A stretch of 64,000 bases of DNA from positions 186,001 to 250,000 of the forward strand of contig MU859073.1 of NCBI GenBank assembly GCA_033297205.1. Direction: 5' to 3'. This DNA comes from Pseudoneurospora amorphoporcata. Its lineage: Eukaryota; Ascomycota; Sordariomycetes; Sordariales; Sordariaceae. The position numbers and the translations under genes were made by a program. The notes below the pieces were generated by a model, which ran no database searches, was not told where the DNA came from, and saw nothing but the letters and a program-made list of their open reading frames with translations. Below are positions 20,376-32,118 of this stretch, piece by piece. How positions within the stretch are numbered: position 1 is the first letter of the stretch; each line of letters opens with the position of its first letter.

Positions 20376-21703
20376 CTAGTGAGTCTTGGGGAGAATATCT
20401 GCCGCCTCGAGCTCACCGAAAACATCCGACAGCGACTTCCACGTATCCACATACCCAGTCCACCCAGCCTCCCTCGCCTTACTCATACTAACCACCAAAT
20501 CATAGCTCCTCCCCAGTACAAAGTCAATAAACGCCCACGTCGCCTTCTCCAACGAATCCTTCTGTAATCCCTCTCTCTCCGCCAGTTTAGTCCACGCATC
20601 CTTCACCTCCTCCTGTTGCGCCCACTTCGCCAAACTGATCCTCTGCTCCAGCTGGCTCGGCGGAACCGACTTCTCCGTCCCTTCCAACCCGCATTCCTTC
20701 GCCAGAATCGTCACCGGCTGCGGCGCTTTCTCCGTCAACTGGACCTTATTCGCCAAGCTTCCGGCGGGAGGAGAAGCGAACTGGTCGGCCTTGACCTTCA
20801 TCCCAAAGCGCTGCGCCACTCTAGGCCACAAGTCCTGCCAGCTCTGCACGTCGCCATTGACCACGTTAAATGCCTGGTTCGCCGCCTTGGGCTCCAGCGC
20901 CGCCCAGACACAGAACTGCGCGTGCAGCTTGCTGGACGTGAACGAATCGAACTTGGTGTAAAAGGTCTCCGAACCGGGGAACTCCAAGTCCCGACCGAGT
21001 TCCTTGTTCACAGCCGCGTAGATGCCCAGCCCTGAAGCGAGGTTCATGAAGTTCCCGTTGGCAAAACCGATGACGTCGTTGGGGTAGGTTACTGTCCAGC
21101 TGATATTCGGATGTTTAGAGTCAGGGCCACCGCAGAAGGACTTCAAGATGTCCTGCTGACGGTAGTAGAAATTGGGTGGCCACTTGCTTTCATCGCGCAG
21201 CCAAGGGTCGGACTCCAGCATCGGGTTCTTGGGCTGGCCCAGGTGTACGCCGTATTGCTTGCACCCCGTGACCAAAATGATGCGCTTGAGGTTGGACACG
21301 GCTCCCGTGATCTCGAGTGCTTCCAGGAAATTTTGCAGCATGGCGCCGTTGACGTCCGTGTTCTCTTGTTCCGTGTCCTTTTGCAGGTAGGCGGAGAAGA
21401 AGACGTACTCGACGGCAGTCAAGTCGGGGATGGAAGAGAGGTCCTTGGCCATGTCTTGGGCGGAGTTGAGCAGGTCGATGTGGTGGTGTTGGACATTAGA
21501 GCCGAAGTCCTCCTTTTTGGAGCGGGAGAGGGCGTGGATGGTTTTCCATTGGGAGGGGTTGGACGATAGTTCTTTGACTATCTCGCGGCCGTTGATTCCT
21601 AAAGGAGAAGAGTGGTGAGTCCGTGCGTCTACTATGGTTGCCTATGGTAGGTGGATGGATGGGATGACTTACCGGTCGCGCCGAGGACGATTGCTGAAGA
21701 CAT
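20376..21703 (-). CDS. PRISE-family (iridoid synthase/progesterone 5beta-reductase-like) SDR
   Basis: Two exons, 21703-21673 and 21598-20376, 417 residues. The first exon encodes only MSSAIVLGAT plus one base; the 74-nt intron interrupts the glycine motif, giving GATGINGR at residues 8-15, the NAD(P)-binding turn. PRISE catalytic features are present: TGCKQYG with K124 and NFYYRQQD with Y155/Y156, spaced 31 as in plant progesterone 5beta-reductase. Further on come WTVTYPNDVIGF and the family's NVVNGDVQSWQDLWP. The enzyme is a cytosolic NADPH-dependent enone or aldehyde reductase; fungal members often sit in secondary metabolism, but no cluster genes surround this one. The substrate is unknown. 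It is convergent with the PAN-like gene, 261 bases apart. Confidence 0.88.
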
Positions 21704-23591
21704 GATGGTCTGATCGATAGTGTGAATTTTGGGGACAGATTTGAAGCTATGGCAGTGGTATGATCAAGGAACAGAATATGGTCATTGACTTTTGCTTTGT
21801 TGTTTTTGAGTACTCCGGGAATAACGGCGGAGTGTCGACGTTGATGAGTGTAGAAGATAACTTCAAGTCAATGACGTCACACACATTGACGATTGCTGAT
21901 GAATTACCACATATCTTGTCCAAACGAGTAATATGTCCCCCTTGTGCCGTATATCCGAGATATTTCTTCTAGTATAACTCTACCTCGAGTCTCAGGGTCC
22001 TTATGTCGTTTACTTGAAGGTAATCTGTCGGTGATGATGGGACAGCTTAGGCAGTCGTAGGGGATAGATAGTTCTCCGAAGGACGGAATAGTAAGTCCAA
22101 ACTCAAGGGACACATTACTATGATCTATGAAGTCTGCTTCCCGGCTTGAAATTGCCTGGTGTAACATTTAGCTTTTCATCTGCGTGCGTCCCCTCACCTT
22201 CTTGAAAACGGCATCAGAGCAGTGGAACCGATGCCATCGCGACGGGACGGGAACCGTAGCAGGCCCCACTTCGGGACGCGGATCTACCATAACCAATCGG
22301 TGCAGGAACCGGCGCTTGACATGGAATGCATGAGCATTCTGTCAACTTCGCCAAGACATCTAAAGTCGACGACAACATCTACCTTACAAATGGCACCAAA
22401 GGCCCGTCGACACTCATTGCGCGCGATTCCATGTCCGTCAGCGATCGCGGCCCAGAAGCAAGTGCAAAGGCCCCCTGCTTCTGGAACGGCAAGCTTCAAT
22501 TCTTGCTTCTGTGGAATTTGACAACCTTCCACTACCTGCTCCGCCAAAACCGATGTATGCTTCATAGCTGCTACTTCCCTGAGCTACTTGATAAGTTAGT
22601 CACCATCCCGAGCTTGGCCGGCAGTCTGGTTCACATGCCCTCTGGTGGCACCAATGGCGCTTCGGGCTTGGTCTGGCCAGTTGTTGCCGCCATCGATTAC
22701 ACGCTCTAGTGAGACGATGACACTCCGATGACACTCCATTAGTGAAGGGGATGGATGTTATTTGGGTCGTATGAAATTTTGAACTTGACTATCTGAGAAG
22801 AAATAGATGACCCGAGTGCATAATTAAGGTCAAGACCGGCAGGATTCGATGGGTGAAAAAGACGTCGCAGGCAAGTGTCTGTCGATGGAAACTGCGGAAT
22901 TCTTTCGCATCTGAAGCTTTCAAATTCAAATGACACGGCTCTTCCCTCGTTATTGGAGTGATGCTTTGATTCAGAAGGCGACGGTTTACTGGGAAACCCG
23001 GGCGAGGTTTGCCATCGAGTCACGACGCGAGGAGAGCAGGAAGCATGAAGTTAGTTCACTCTGGGAATGAGTTTTACAATACGGGTTGATGACACTTAAT
23101 TCAGGTCGTCCTTGTTCAGTCTGAACATGTCATCCCATTTCATCCTTAGTTCCATTCGTGGGCTTGGCTGGCTCTGTTTCAGTTGTCTCGTTCAATGCCT
23201 GTAGATGGCAGGATCGGTCCTTAGGCAGAAGCCACGATACAGTTGCTCCTGACGGAAGTCCGCCATGTTGAATTCAGACCCGGTCCCGCTTTCCTGCGTG
23301 ACCCCGTCCGGTCCCGTCTTTCGTTGTCCGGTGGTCACCCCTCGTACCTCAGGTTCCTTACGTGTCAGCGCAGCCTGGTGCCTCAGAGGGCAGTGACGAA
23401 CGGCGCCTTCCCAGTCTCCACCGGGCCGGGCCTATGAATCTTTCTTTTCCCCCACCTTACTTCGCGAATCTGAGCTGGTTCCTCCCGGAACGTCGGTTGC
23501 CATCACCATTCTTTCGTCTTTGTCTTAGCAATTAGGACTCTATTTTCAAACGAGATACGACAGAAGCGCAACAGACAACTCCATCACAAAG
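21704..23591. other. 1.9-kb intergenic region
   Basis: Between divergent genes. It contains one marginal forward frame (22326-22709, listed separately). The rest shows nothing supported. Confidence 0.5.
22326..22709 (+). CDS. Doubtful small orphan frame (127 aa)
   Basis: Open frame from a real ATG (MHEHSVNFAKTSKVDD) to a stop at 22709. The part DDNIYLTNGTKGPSTLIARD has protein-like composition, but the frame overlaps another open frame (22222-22521) of similar length and no family is recognised. It may be a spurious frame or part of a spliced gene. I report it only because nothing else explains 1.9 kb. Confidence 0.2.
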   Translation: MHEHSVNFAKTSKVDDNIYLTNGTKGPSTLIARDSMSVSDRGPEASAKAPCFWNGKLQFLLLWNLTTFHYLLRQNRCMLHSCYFPELLDKLVTIPSLAGSLVHMPSGGTNGASGLVWPVVAAIDYTL

Positions 23592-25304
23592 ATGCCAGAC
23601 GACGATCTGATCGACAAGCTGCTGGCCCAGCTGCCTGCGCCTTATCCACTCTCGACCGGTCGCAGCGGCAACGAGACGTCGCTGTCGTCGGTCAAGAGAG
23701 AGAGAACCGGTATGACATGTTCCTCTCCTTCCTTGATCAAGTTCACTCCCCCTAGTCCTTTGGTTAACCACCGCAGAAGACGCCCCTACGTTTAAAACAC
23801 TCACCCCCCTGCGCTCCTCTGACCGTGGTTCAAGCAGCGAGCTTGGTTTGTTACCTCTTTCCCCTCATGCCTTGCTTTCTTCTTGTGCTCGCAATACTAA
23901 AAGGTCCCAGAGCCAGGTGAAATTGCTTCCACCGCCACCGCCGACAGCTCGCCCTTGAACGGCAGTCACAAAGGGTCCTTGGTTATGCGCCCAGCGCCCA
24001 AAAAGGTTGATGTCGTCAAAGAGCCATCGGGCATCAGAAACCCCTTGTCTTCTCGCCTCCATTCACGGATCCCGACCGGGCCAAAGCCCGCGCCGGGAAC
24101 ACCTCAGGATCGGTTCAAGAACTCTGTTCTGACCAATCCTTTGGTGGGCACAAAGACTTCCCCTGCCCCGGGAAGCTGGGCGGGAAGCTGGGCCGGCTCT
24201 CAGCCAGTGTCTCGATCCCATGCTGGCAATACTTTCTTCTCACAGAGCCATGAGCGTGTGAAGGACGATATGCACGGGGGCTTTGGGGGGTCGCAAGCCC
24301 CCGGCATGACAAAGACCAAGGTAGTCACGGCTGCAGTGGCCGAACCTTCTGTTGGATCATCTGGTCGTGCAAATGACCAGACCTTCCAAATCCGCAGTTT
24401 CACCACCAGCTGCCCCTCTACCAACAACCCAGTTGGTAACATTCCGAAGGGGCCGAAGAAGGATCAGCCCCAGCTATCATTGGCTCCAAGGGCGCCAGCC
24501 TCCCATGACCCAGACGCTAAGAAGAAACTGTCTTTGAGATGTCAGTCGCTTGGATTTAACCCTGAATGGGTTTTGTCGGGAAGTAGGCGTGGCAAGTGCA
24601 GTTACGACGTTAAGCTCCAAGACATCATTGTCAAAAACGAGGGTTTGCATGATTCAGAGCAACAAGCAAAGGCGGCAGTTGCAGTTAAGGCGCTGAATGA
24701 TTCGGAACTTTGGAGAAAACTGAGGCGCTGGTCTCGTCCTTCCGCGTCTTCCAAGGCCTCTGCTACCAACCTTGCCAATGGGTCCTCGGCTACATCAACA
24801 AACAACTCTCGCCAGAACAACCCTCTCCAGAACAGTTCTCGTCAGAACTTGCCCTTGGTCAAGCGAGAGCCAGGCAGCTCGGGTGTTGCTGTGAGCCGCA
24901 CTGCTGACGAGAGTGAGCGGCTCAAGCTTCTGATCATGCTTCAGAAGTACATTGGGCCCTCGGTGCCCAACTACGCCGATCGACCTGATGTTTGCAAGGC
25001 CTTTTTCGAGGGACTAGCCATGGGGGCTCGTCTTACAAGGCCTTCCCAAAGCCCTTCCAAGCAGACTCAGAGCGGCCGCGGCAGATCACACTCCCCCCCG
25101 ACCCGCCATTCAAGCGATTCTGCTAGCTACCGGGCCCGTTCGCCTCTTGGAGCACGTACAAGGCTCACTCCGCCTCCGGCATATAATCACTACCCTGGCC
25201 GACCTAGTTCGAGTCACTACAGTCCCCGTAATACGGCTCTTCGTGAGCCCCCTCGCGGACCATCTGGGATGTCAAGGGAAAACACGGTTGTCAAGAAGGA
25301 GTAG
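23592..25304 (+). CDS. Ser/Pro-rich protein with a dsRNA-binding-like segment
   Basis: Three exons: 23592-23709, 23777-23845 and 23911-25304, 526 residues. The second acceptor (TCCCAG at 23910) is selected over an earlier AAAAG because only it keeps frame (SELEPGEIAS). The start is acidic (MPDDDLIDKLLAQLP). A long disordered Ser/Pro/Asn-rich stretch follows. Residues around 275-345 read LRCQSLGFNPEWVLS, GKCSYDVKLQDIIV and DSEQQAKAAVAVKALNDSELW, which follow the beta-beta-beta-alpha pattern of double-stranded RNA-binding motifs (aromatic-x-hydrophobic strand, then the S-x-K/Q-x-A-K-x-x-A-A helix). A second compact stretch, LLIMLQKYIGPSVPNYADRPDVCKAF (broken here: LLIMLQKYIG, PNYADRPDV), sits near 430. 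The C-terminus is Arg/Ser/Pro-rich. Function is unknown; RNA binding is inference. Confidence 0.7.
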
Positions 25305-26326
25305 GATGGACTTGATCGACAGCAACTCTACTAGCAAGCGGAAGGAATCGGTCGGGTGCAGGATTACGGCCACATGGGAAGAGGGTATGATGGTTGCTCG
25401 GGAGTGAAGAGAAACGTCTGGATACACATTTACCCTGACTTCTATCCAAAAAGGCCCAACTGGGTAGTGAGAAAGGGTGCTTATCCTGACTTTTATCCAC
25501 CACTTGGGCTGCGTCAGTGGATGTTTACGAAAAGGATTTTGGGGCATGGGCCACGGCATTTGCAGAAGGGGCGCATGGTCTTGGGAGCTTAAAAGGGCTT
25601 TTGTCTGACGGAATTTGCTTTCTTTCATACTAATCCAGGTATAGTCCGGGGAGATCCAAGCGGTTGGCTACTCATTCTGATGCTCTGCTATGGTTATGCT
25701 ATTAGGGCGGTTTGTTTGTACGTATTGTCAGTATTTAAGTTTAATGATGGATCTAGACGCCGGCGTGCACAGTCTTGTCCGCCCGTTGGTGATGGATTTG
25801 GGTGACCTGCCTCCGCTACCCATCCCGCGGTTGTCTGCACATCATGCTCATGTCCGTGATCACACAGTCAGGACCGGGGGATGTCGTTCACAGTCAATAG
25901 GGCAAACTCAATCAAGTTAGACTCGGATGGCCACGAGGGATCAAATTCACGACCGGGACAAACCCTGGTCGACGCGGACCAAAGTGGACTAGGGTACGCC
26001 AAATTTGAAATTAAATTGCTTGGTACCTGACGATCCCTGGCGCTCCCCCAGACACCCTTCTCTCAGTCCCACAAGTTCTCTCTTACTGTCGCTTCCTTTG
26101 ATGGCCGCGCAATTTCTCTTTTCCAATCCTTCCAGTTCTCACACAAAAGCCCTTCATTCGTTTTGAGCAGCAGCAGCAGCACATCAGTGGATTATTGGCC
26201 TGCGTTTCGTTCGTTCGACATATCCCCGCGTCCCTGATCGATATCCTCCAATCCATACCTATCAAAGCATCCATGCTCTGGTTGTTTTGCCAGTGACTTG
26301 TCCGACGGTCAGTCAACCTACGGTCA
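25305..26326. other. intergenic, no gene seen
   Basis: About 1 kb between two forward genes. It includes an imperfect duplication CCCTGACTTYTATCCA at 25433-25447 and 25484-25498 in the 3' flank. No gene is supported. Confidence 0.5.
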
Positions 26327-27824
26327 ATGGGCTCCCACTTATCAACCTGCGCCCCAAATGGGGGCGAATATTACCACTGCGACTACTCCATTGCTGGCTT
26401 TCGTGACAATACGAGTACAGTAGCGGACGGCATTCCGGGCTTTACTAGTGTCGCGCTCCAGGAGGAGTTGCAGTATCTAGAACCCAACCCGGATGTAGCA
26501 GGTATTGGTGTAAGTCAATATTTTCCAGATTTCTCAACCCTCACCTCACCTTCTTTCTTTTCTTTCTTTTCGGCAATATACCCTTCTTGTTGTTGGTTTC
26601 GTTGTTGTTATCGTCGTTGATGTTATGGTTACCTACCTGACCCACATTTTGACATACAATGGATCGCTGAACATGTGTATACCTACAACAGACCGTAGTC
26701 GGCTTCGGCATATCCTTCATCGCATCGACATTACTGGCAATAATCATCCACTCCTTCGAATGCCACGAGATCTTCGGCCAGGGTCGAAAAAGCGACCATG
26801 AGAAGCACTCAGCAAAACACTGGTGGCATATCGCCGACACCATCCTGATCTCGTGGTCCGACCAACAGCTCGTCCTGGGCATGGCCACCTCCATCGCCGC
26901 CCTCAAGACCTGGTGCTCCTTCTCAACCTACCACCTCAACCTCATCGGCCAGTGGCTCGTTTTGTGTTCCGTCACCCACGCCAACGCCCTGCTCGTCCAC
27001 TGCAAGTATTTCCACGGCAAGCGCCTGCTCGCCGACGGCTTGCGCGTTATCACCATCTTGACGAACCTGATTTTGAGTGGAATGGTCTTTTTTGTCAGTC
27101 GATCCGTTGGAGGAAAAGGGATGCCCTCGGTCGCGGACCACACGCCCTTGCAGATCTTGCCGGCGCAGTGTTTCTTCAAGAATGCGATCCTCAGCCCGGG
27201 GCTGAAGTTGGTAGATGGGTACGACCAGTATTCTCATCCAAACGGACAGGCGCTGTTCTTGATGAGCTTGCTGATCTTGATTGGGGCGGGGTTATCGATG
27301 GCGGCGCATCGATGGCGCGGGAAGGGCGCGAGGAAGAGTCGGTGGTCGTGGGTGTTTAGGACGGTCATGCTTTTGGCGAATATTGGCGTGGGATTTGCGT
27401 CGCTTGTGTCGTCGGTCGAGTTGAGGAACTGGATGCATGAGAACGGGTGGATGGAGGATACTTCGGAGTTGGAGTGGTCGTACGGGCAGTTTATACCCGC
27501 CTTGTTGGGTCTGCTTGTTGTTGTGTCACTGTTGGAAAACGTATTTGGTAAGTTTCTTTCCGTTTTGGTTCATTGCCCGCTCGCTCCAGCCGTCAACTTG
27601 CTAACCTTCTGTGTTTTCCACGTTTGCTAGATGAGCTTCCCGACAGAAAGAGCATGGACCAGCAGAGCTTGCTACAGCTGGGTCGCGATCAGCAGTTTGA
27701 GATGGATATGCGACGATTATCGGCGGAGTCCAAGATCGATTTCAAGACTTCAAAACTCCCACAAACAATGCTTTCGCCACTCGATCCGCGACCCTTCGAC
27801 CCGAACGAAGGGCGAAAATGGTGA
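26327..27824 (+). CDS. Seven-helix integral membrane protein, unknown function
   Basis: Three exons: 26327-26509, 26692-27547 and 27631-27824, 410 residues. The first intron is 182 nt, long for this window; the joint gives DVAGIG-TVVGFGIS, matching the N-terminal pattern of a Pezizomycotina-specific membrane family. About seven hydrophobic segments are visible: GFGISFIASTLLAIII, LGMATSIAALKTW, LIGQWLVLCSVTHANALLV, VITILTNLILSGMVFFV, ALFLMSLLILIGAGLSMAA, FRTVMLLANIGVGFASLV and FIPALLGLLVVVSLLENVF. The N-terminal 60 residues contain two Cys and a Tyr-rich patch (EYYHCDYS) and are probably outside the cell. The C-terminus (DRKSMDQQSLLQLGRDQQ) is hydrophilic. The topology recalls GPCRs, but no receptor-family motif is present, so no function is assigned. 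Confidence 0.78.
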
Positions 27825-28455
27825 GGGTGGGAATGACGGCGGCGACGACGTGCGAGGAGGGCAGAATGCCGGTAGCCGAGAGGCCCCACCTGCTCCAAAT
27901 TAACATTTCGGGGCAGTCCGTCAGGCGTCAGTCAGTTCAGCGGCAGGGCCGTGATAGCGAATGAAGATTTATGAAAGTGCGATATACCCTCAGATTCTGT
28001 GATGCCCCATTAGACTTGGATTTGGTCGACTGGAATGTCATTCACACCGATGTCTTCCAGGTTAGGTTGTTCACGATTGCCTTTGTGATAAGAAGGATGG
28101 GAGGAGGGGAAGAAGCAAGAAGGACCCTTATCCAGGGGAAAGTGGATTGATGCGCAGGGCAGATATGCAAGGTACCGACCAATCAACGATGGCAGGATTT
28201 GTGGAAGCGGATCTTTCTCCGTCCTCCTTCGAACTTCGTTCTCTCGTTGCTCTCAAGAAGCATTTGTCGACTTCGATGACGTTGTGCCTACACGTCGTCG
28301 CATTATATCTGCCTTTTGTTCTCTCAATCCTTCGACCAGAAACAAATTACGAACAGTGCCGCCGAGTGTTGTTCTGTCCTCCTCGACCGCAGTCCCGGAA
28401 ACTTTGCCCACTCTTTGATTATAGCCTGAAGGTTTGAAGCGAACCTACAACATTA
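27825..28455. other. intergenic, no gene seen
   Basis: About 630 bases between the membrane protein gene and tRNA-Leu. No convincing frame. Confidence 0.5.
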
Positions 28456-28565
28456 GGCAAGATGGCCGAGCGGTCTAAGGCGCCACGTTAAGGTTAACCC
28501 TTAATCCGAGTTCCAACTCAGTTCCGTGGTCCGAAAGGGCGTGGGTTCGAATCCCACTCTTGTCA
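28456..28565 (+). tRNA. tRNA-Leu (anticodon AAG) with 30-nt intron
   Basis: Type II tRNA. The acceptor GGCAAGA pairs with TCTTGTC and the discriminator is A. D arm GCC...GGC has loop GAGCGGTCTAA. The anticodon stem CCACG/CGTGG encloses TTAAGG, a 30-nt insertion and C, so the intron follows position 37 and the anticodon is AAG. The variable arm TCC-GAAA-GGG is typical of Leu. The T arm is GTGGG-TTCGAAT-CCCAC. Confidence 0.94.
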
Positions 28566-29268
28566 ACAATATTATCTTCTCCACCTAGCTCAGGTGGAGC
28601 ATTCTTTTTTTCTCTTCCAAACTTTCTTTTGCTTTCGGTTCGCCCCTCGATGGTTGTCTTGTTTTGGAAGGCATACATAGATTGATTGGCAGTGTACGGT
28701 GCTTGCCGCTTCAACTTCAATGATTTTCTATCATGAACTGCGCCTGCCTTTTTTCTCGTCTTCATCCGTACCTGCTCCTTTCATGTTGAACTGCTGGCCG
28801 GCGCACTCGCTGTAGAAACTGGTATCTGATATTGGGTCAGGGCGAGTTTGTGAAAGAGGAAGTGCGTCTTGGTATCTGATTCTGTATGTAAACAAAGTCG
28901 ATTCAAACTCCCACAACTTACAATCTTCTTCATCCGGTCAACCGTTGTTGTTACTCGAATAATTAATCACCGACGCTGTGAACCGCCTGAACGACACATT
29001 CTTGGCTCGAAATCGTTTCCTTTTTAAAGCCTGGCTTACAATTTTTCCTCTGTCGAGAACGACTTTGTTGAACCGCGAAACGAGGACAATACTCCCAAAT
29101 CTTTCCAATCACGACTCGTGAAAACATCTTCTTCAGGACATCTTCACCAAAAGATATTTGAGGCAACGGTAAACTCCAAGCTTCCCTCCCAACCAGCCGT
29201 TCTATTGTCTGAGCTTCGGTAATTACCTCTTCTTCCGCTCTCAAGCTAACTACGTCAAAGTTAACACC
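28566..29268. other. intergenic, no gene seen
   Basis: About 700 bases between tRNA-Leu and the next forward gene. It starts with a TCTTTTTTTCTC tract near 28605-28615, a likely RNA polymerase III terminator zone a little downstream of the tRNA. Confidence 0.5.
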
Positions 29269-29928
29269 ATGGGTACACCGCAACAACCGAAGGAGGAACA
29301 GTCCCAGACGCGCACCGTGGGCCAAGTGCATGGCATGAATGAACAGCTGCTCGCCAAGGTCATGGGCAGCATTCTCAAGGTCGCGCCCAAGTTGAGAGAC
29401 AAAGCCAAGCTCAATGTAGCGTTACTCAAGGCCACAGAAATGGCGCTTAGTGACTTGTATCACCAGAAGAACGGCGCCAAGTCAATCGAGGTAAGAACCG
29501 AGGCCTACGTAGGATGGCTCGGATGTTATATGCTGTGGAAGATGTACCACATGGAGGCGGAGGACTAGGAATGCCCCATTTCTCACTTGAAGCCTGCCTA
29601 TGTTCCCGGAGAACCCATATTCGCAGCCTGGATTTATTACATGATGGGAAGAGTGGAGGCCACGAAGGATCTGGCGGTGCAGACCGAGAAGGATAATATG
29701 CTGCAGCAGGTGAAGAAGGGGGAGAAACGCGACGACCAGGGTTCAGGCGACATCAAAAACAACGGACAGGCCGTCGGAGCACCTGCGGGAGCAGGCACAG
29801 TGCCTGCCACGGAGCAGGGAATAATCTTGAGACTCAAGGCGACAACAACCTCTATAATATTGCTTGAATCAACGGAAAACACCAACGAGGCGCATCCTCT
29901 ATTTCAACATCTTGTGGGATGCCCGTGA
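29269..29928 (+). CDS. Small orphan protein, probably spliced
   Basis: Start ATG 29269 (MGTPQQPKEEQ) is followed by a helical segment (NEQLLAKVMGSILKVAPKLRD, broken here: NEQLLAKVMGS, LKVAPKLRDK). An unspliced reading ends at 29568 (99 aa). An intron at 29491-29592 (GTAAGA...TTGAAG) would join KSIE to PAYVPGEPIFAAWIYYMMGRVEATKD and run to 29928, 185 residues in all; the key joined residues are KSIE and PAYVPGEP. I favour the spliced form because the downstream frame lacks an ATG but is coding-like, and both junctions are phase 0. The C-terminal half is Gly/Lys/Thr-rich. No family or catalytic motif is recognised. Confidence 0.45.
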
Positions 29929-30355
29929 AAATTTGCCAGTGACAAAAGTTTCAGTCTCAGATCTATAGGAGTCAGAGTCCTACCCGGACCCAGATCCGAG
30001 GTCAACAAACCTGCTGAGAAAGAGTCAAGACCAACAAAGAGGACAGATAAACCCACTGAGGGGGATCCAGGACCGGCAAAGAAGCCAAAATATTAAGCTA
30101 CAGTATCAAACGGGGGCGCATTTGTGGTGTAGCCGGCAGCTTTGTGGGCCTGTCTGCTTGCCGCCAGAGATTGTATAGACGCGGGAGAATGGTGGACAGG
30201 AAGCCATTCATATTTCTCTCAAGAAAACCGACATAGAACAGAATAGAGCCCAGCTTATTGTATCATCACCGACACCCAACCTTTGCCAGCATTGGACGGG
30301 GTTAGAAATACCATAGTTAGAAGTAGTTGCACTTCTGTTACAAGCACGAATGAAC
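29929..30355. other. intergenic between convergent genes
   Basis: Shared 3' flank, no gene or repeat seen. Confidence 0.5.
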
Positions 30356-31517
30356 CTAATACAAGTTAAGGGCCAACTGCTCACCCTTCACCCACCTCTC
30401 CAGGTTCTCAACCTGTTGATCATACCACCCAGACAGCGTATCCTCCTCCACATATCCCATATGGGGCGTAAGAAGCACTCTGCTCCGCCCATCCTCTCCC
30501 CACTTGGTCGTCCGCCACTTGCTGTCCAGCGGCAGCGGCTCCAAGTTAAACACATCTAGCGCCGCAACCCTGATCTTGCCCTGTTCCAACACCTCAAGTA
30601 GGTCCTCCTCGACTACCAACGGTCCGCGTGACGTGTTCACAAAGATGGCCGTCTTCTTCATCAACTCCAGATCCTTCTTGGCGATCGCGCCCCGCGACCG
30701 ATCCCCCAAGACCAAGTGCATGCTCACCACGTCCGCCGTGCTAAGCAACTCCTCCTTGCTGACCACCTTGAACGTCTTCTCGCCCGTCTTCTCGTCCTCC
30801 ACCGGCAACCCGGCCTGTCTAGCCTGCTCGTCCGCCTTCTCCTGCGTGAGGTTGCTGCTCCAGCAAATAACCTTCATGCCGAACCCGACGATCATGACCT
30901 TGGCCACCGCCACGCCCAATCTGCCCAGCCCCATGGTGCCCAGGGTCTTGCCCCGCAGGCTGACGGCGGGGACGGTCTGCCACCCGCCCGTCTTGACGGC
31001 CAGGTCATCCTGGGCTATGTTGCGGGCGGCGGCGAGGATCATGGTCACGCAGTGCTCGGTGGTACTGATGGAGCCGACGCTGCCCGGGTTGGACTTGTCG
31101 ACGGCGCCGGTAACGGGGATCCCTCGCTCCTTGAAGGCGGGGAGGTCCAGGGCTAGGTTGCGGTTGCCGGTGGTGAGGAGGAGCTTGAGGTTGGGCAAGC
31201 GGGCGATGAGATCGCGCGGGAAGGGGGTGCGTTCTCTCATTGTTGCTGTGATTTGTGAGGTGTCAATTTGACTGGGCACTATTGTTTCATGTAAAAGGGG
31301 GCTCAAACATACAGATGACAGTGAAAGGCTCAAGCCTCTTGACGAGCTGATCCTTTACATCTTGAGTAGTGTCGGGGTGGTTATACGGACGAAGAGTGTC
31401 CTTGAAGAAGGAGAATTCGTACTTGGACGAGTCCAGAGCCTTGAACTTAGGCTCCGAAATGCCCTGGTAGTCATCGAGGACGGCGACCTTGATTGGAAAA
31501 GAAGAAGAGGAAGACAT
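30356..31517 (-). CDS. D-isomer-specific 2-hydroxyacid dehydrogenase
   Basis: Two exons, 31517-31313 and 31245-30356, 364 residues from MSSSSSFPIKVAV. The intron (67 nt, GTATGT...CACAG) joins FTVI to STMRERTPFP, the family's substrate-domain sequence. The NAD-binding turn reads GLGRLGVAVAK. The catalytic triad is present: Arg275 (NTSRGPLV), Glu304 (NLEPLP) and His330 (TPHMGY). It belongs to the glyoxylate/hydroxypyruvate/D-3-phosphoglycerate dehydrogenase superfamily and would reduce a 2-keto acid with NAD(P)H in the cytosol. There is no C-terminal ACT regulatory domain, so a serine-biosynthetic phosphoglycerate dehydrogenase is unlikely. The reading frame is open upstream (basic LLRRGSTRLFAT) but has no ATG before 31517. 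The precise substrate is unknown. Confidence 0.92.
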
Positions 31518-32118
31518 TGTTGCGAAGAGTCTGGTGGAACCGCGCCTGAGAAGTGATGTGGACAAGAGTGTCAGGGGGAAGATGCGATGTTTTAGATCTA
31601 GAAATTCCTCGTGGCGGGCTGACAAATCTAAACGTCCATGGGATGAATCTGGGGGCATTGAAACGAGACCGTTGCAAACCGCGCACAAATCTCCCCGCGC
31701 TGGTGATGCCGTCATCGGAGTGGCCCCACTTCGAGCTCCATTAGTACCCCGCAACCGACGCGTTCCGAACCGTCGGTAGTTTTGCACGGACACGGACCCA
31801 CTCTACCCCTTGTCGGTCGCTCGACCCCGTGGGTCCCGGCTCGACCCCGGATTTGGTTTCCTGGAGTCCCCTTGTTAAACATCCACATCCACATCGGGGT
31901 GGATGCCCAAGGGGTAAACCTAAACGCGAAGATATTACATCTATCAGCAGCATCTTCCAGACTGCGATTGTTTCGAGAGTGCTAAGTATCAAAAGCATGG
32001 AAGCAGAGAGAGCCGGGGCAATGCCGTCAAAGAGAGAGTGAGTACGGACAACGGGGCGCAGCTCTGTGACGAACCAGACTGAACAACCACTTGAGGCTTT
32101 TTATATGCTAAAAAAAAA
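31518..32118. other. intergenic, no gene seen
   Basis: Promoter of the hydroxyacid dehydrogenase and 3' flank of the SDR gene, both reverse strand. Frames here are shadows without ATG starts. Confidence 0.5.
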
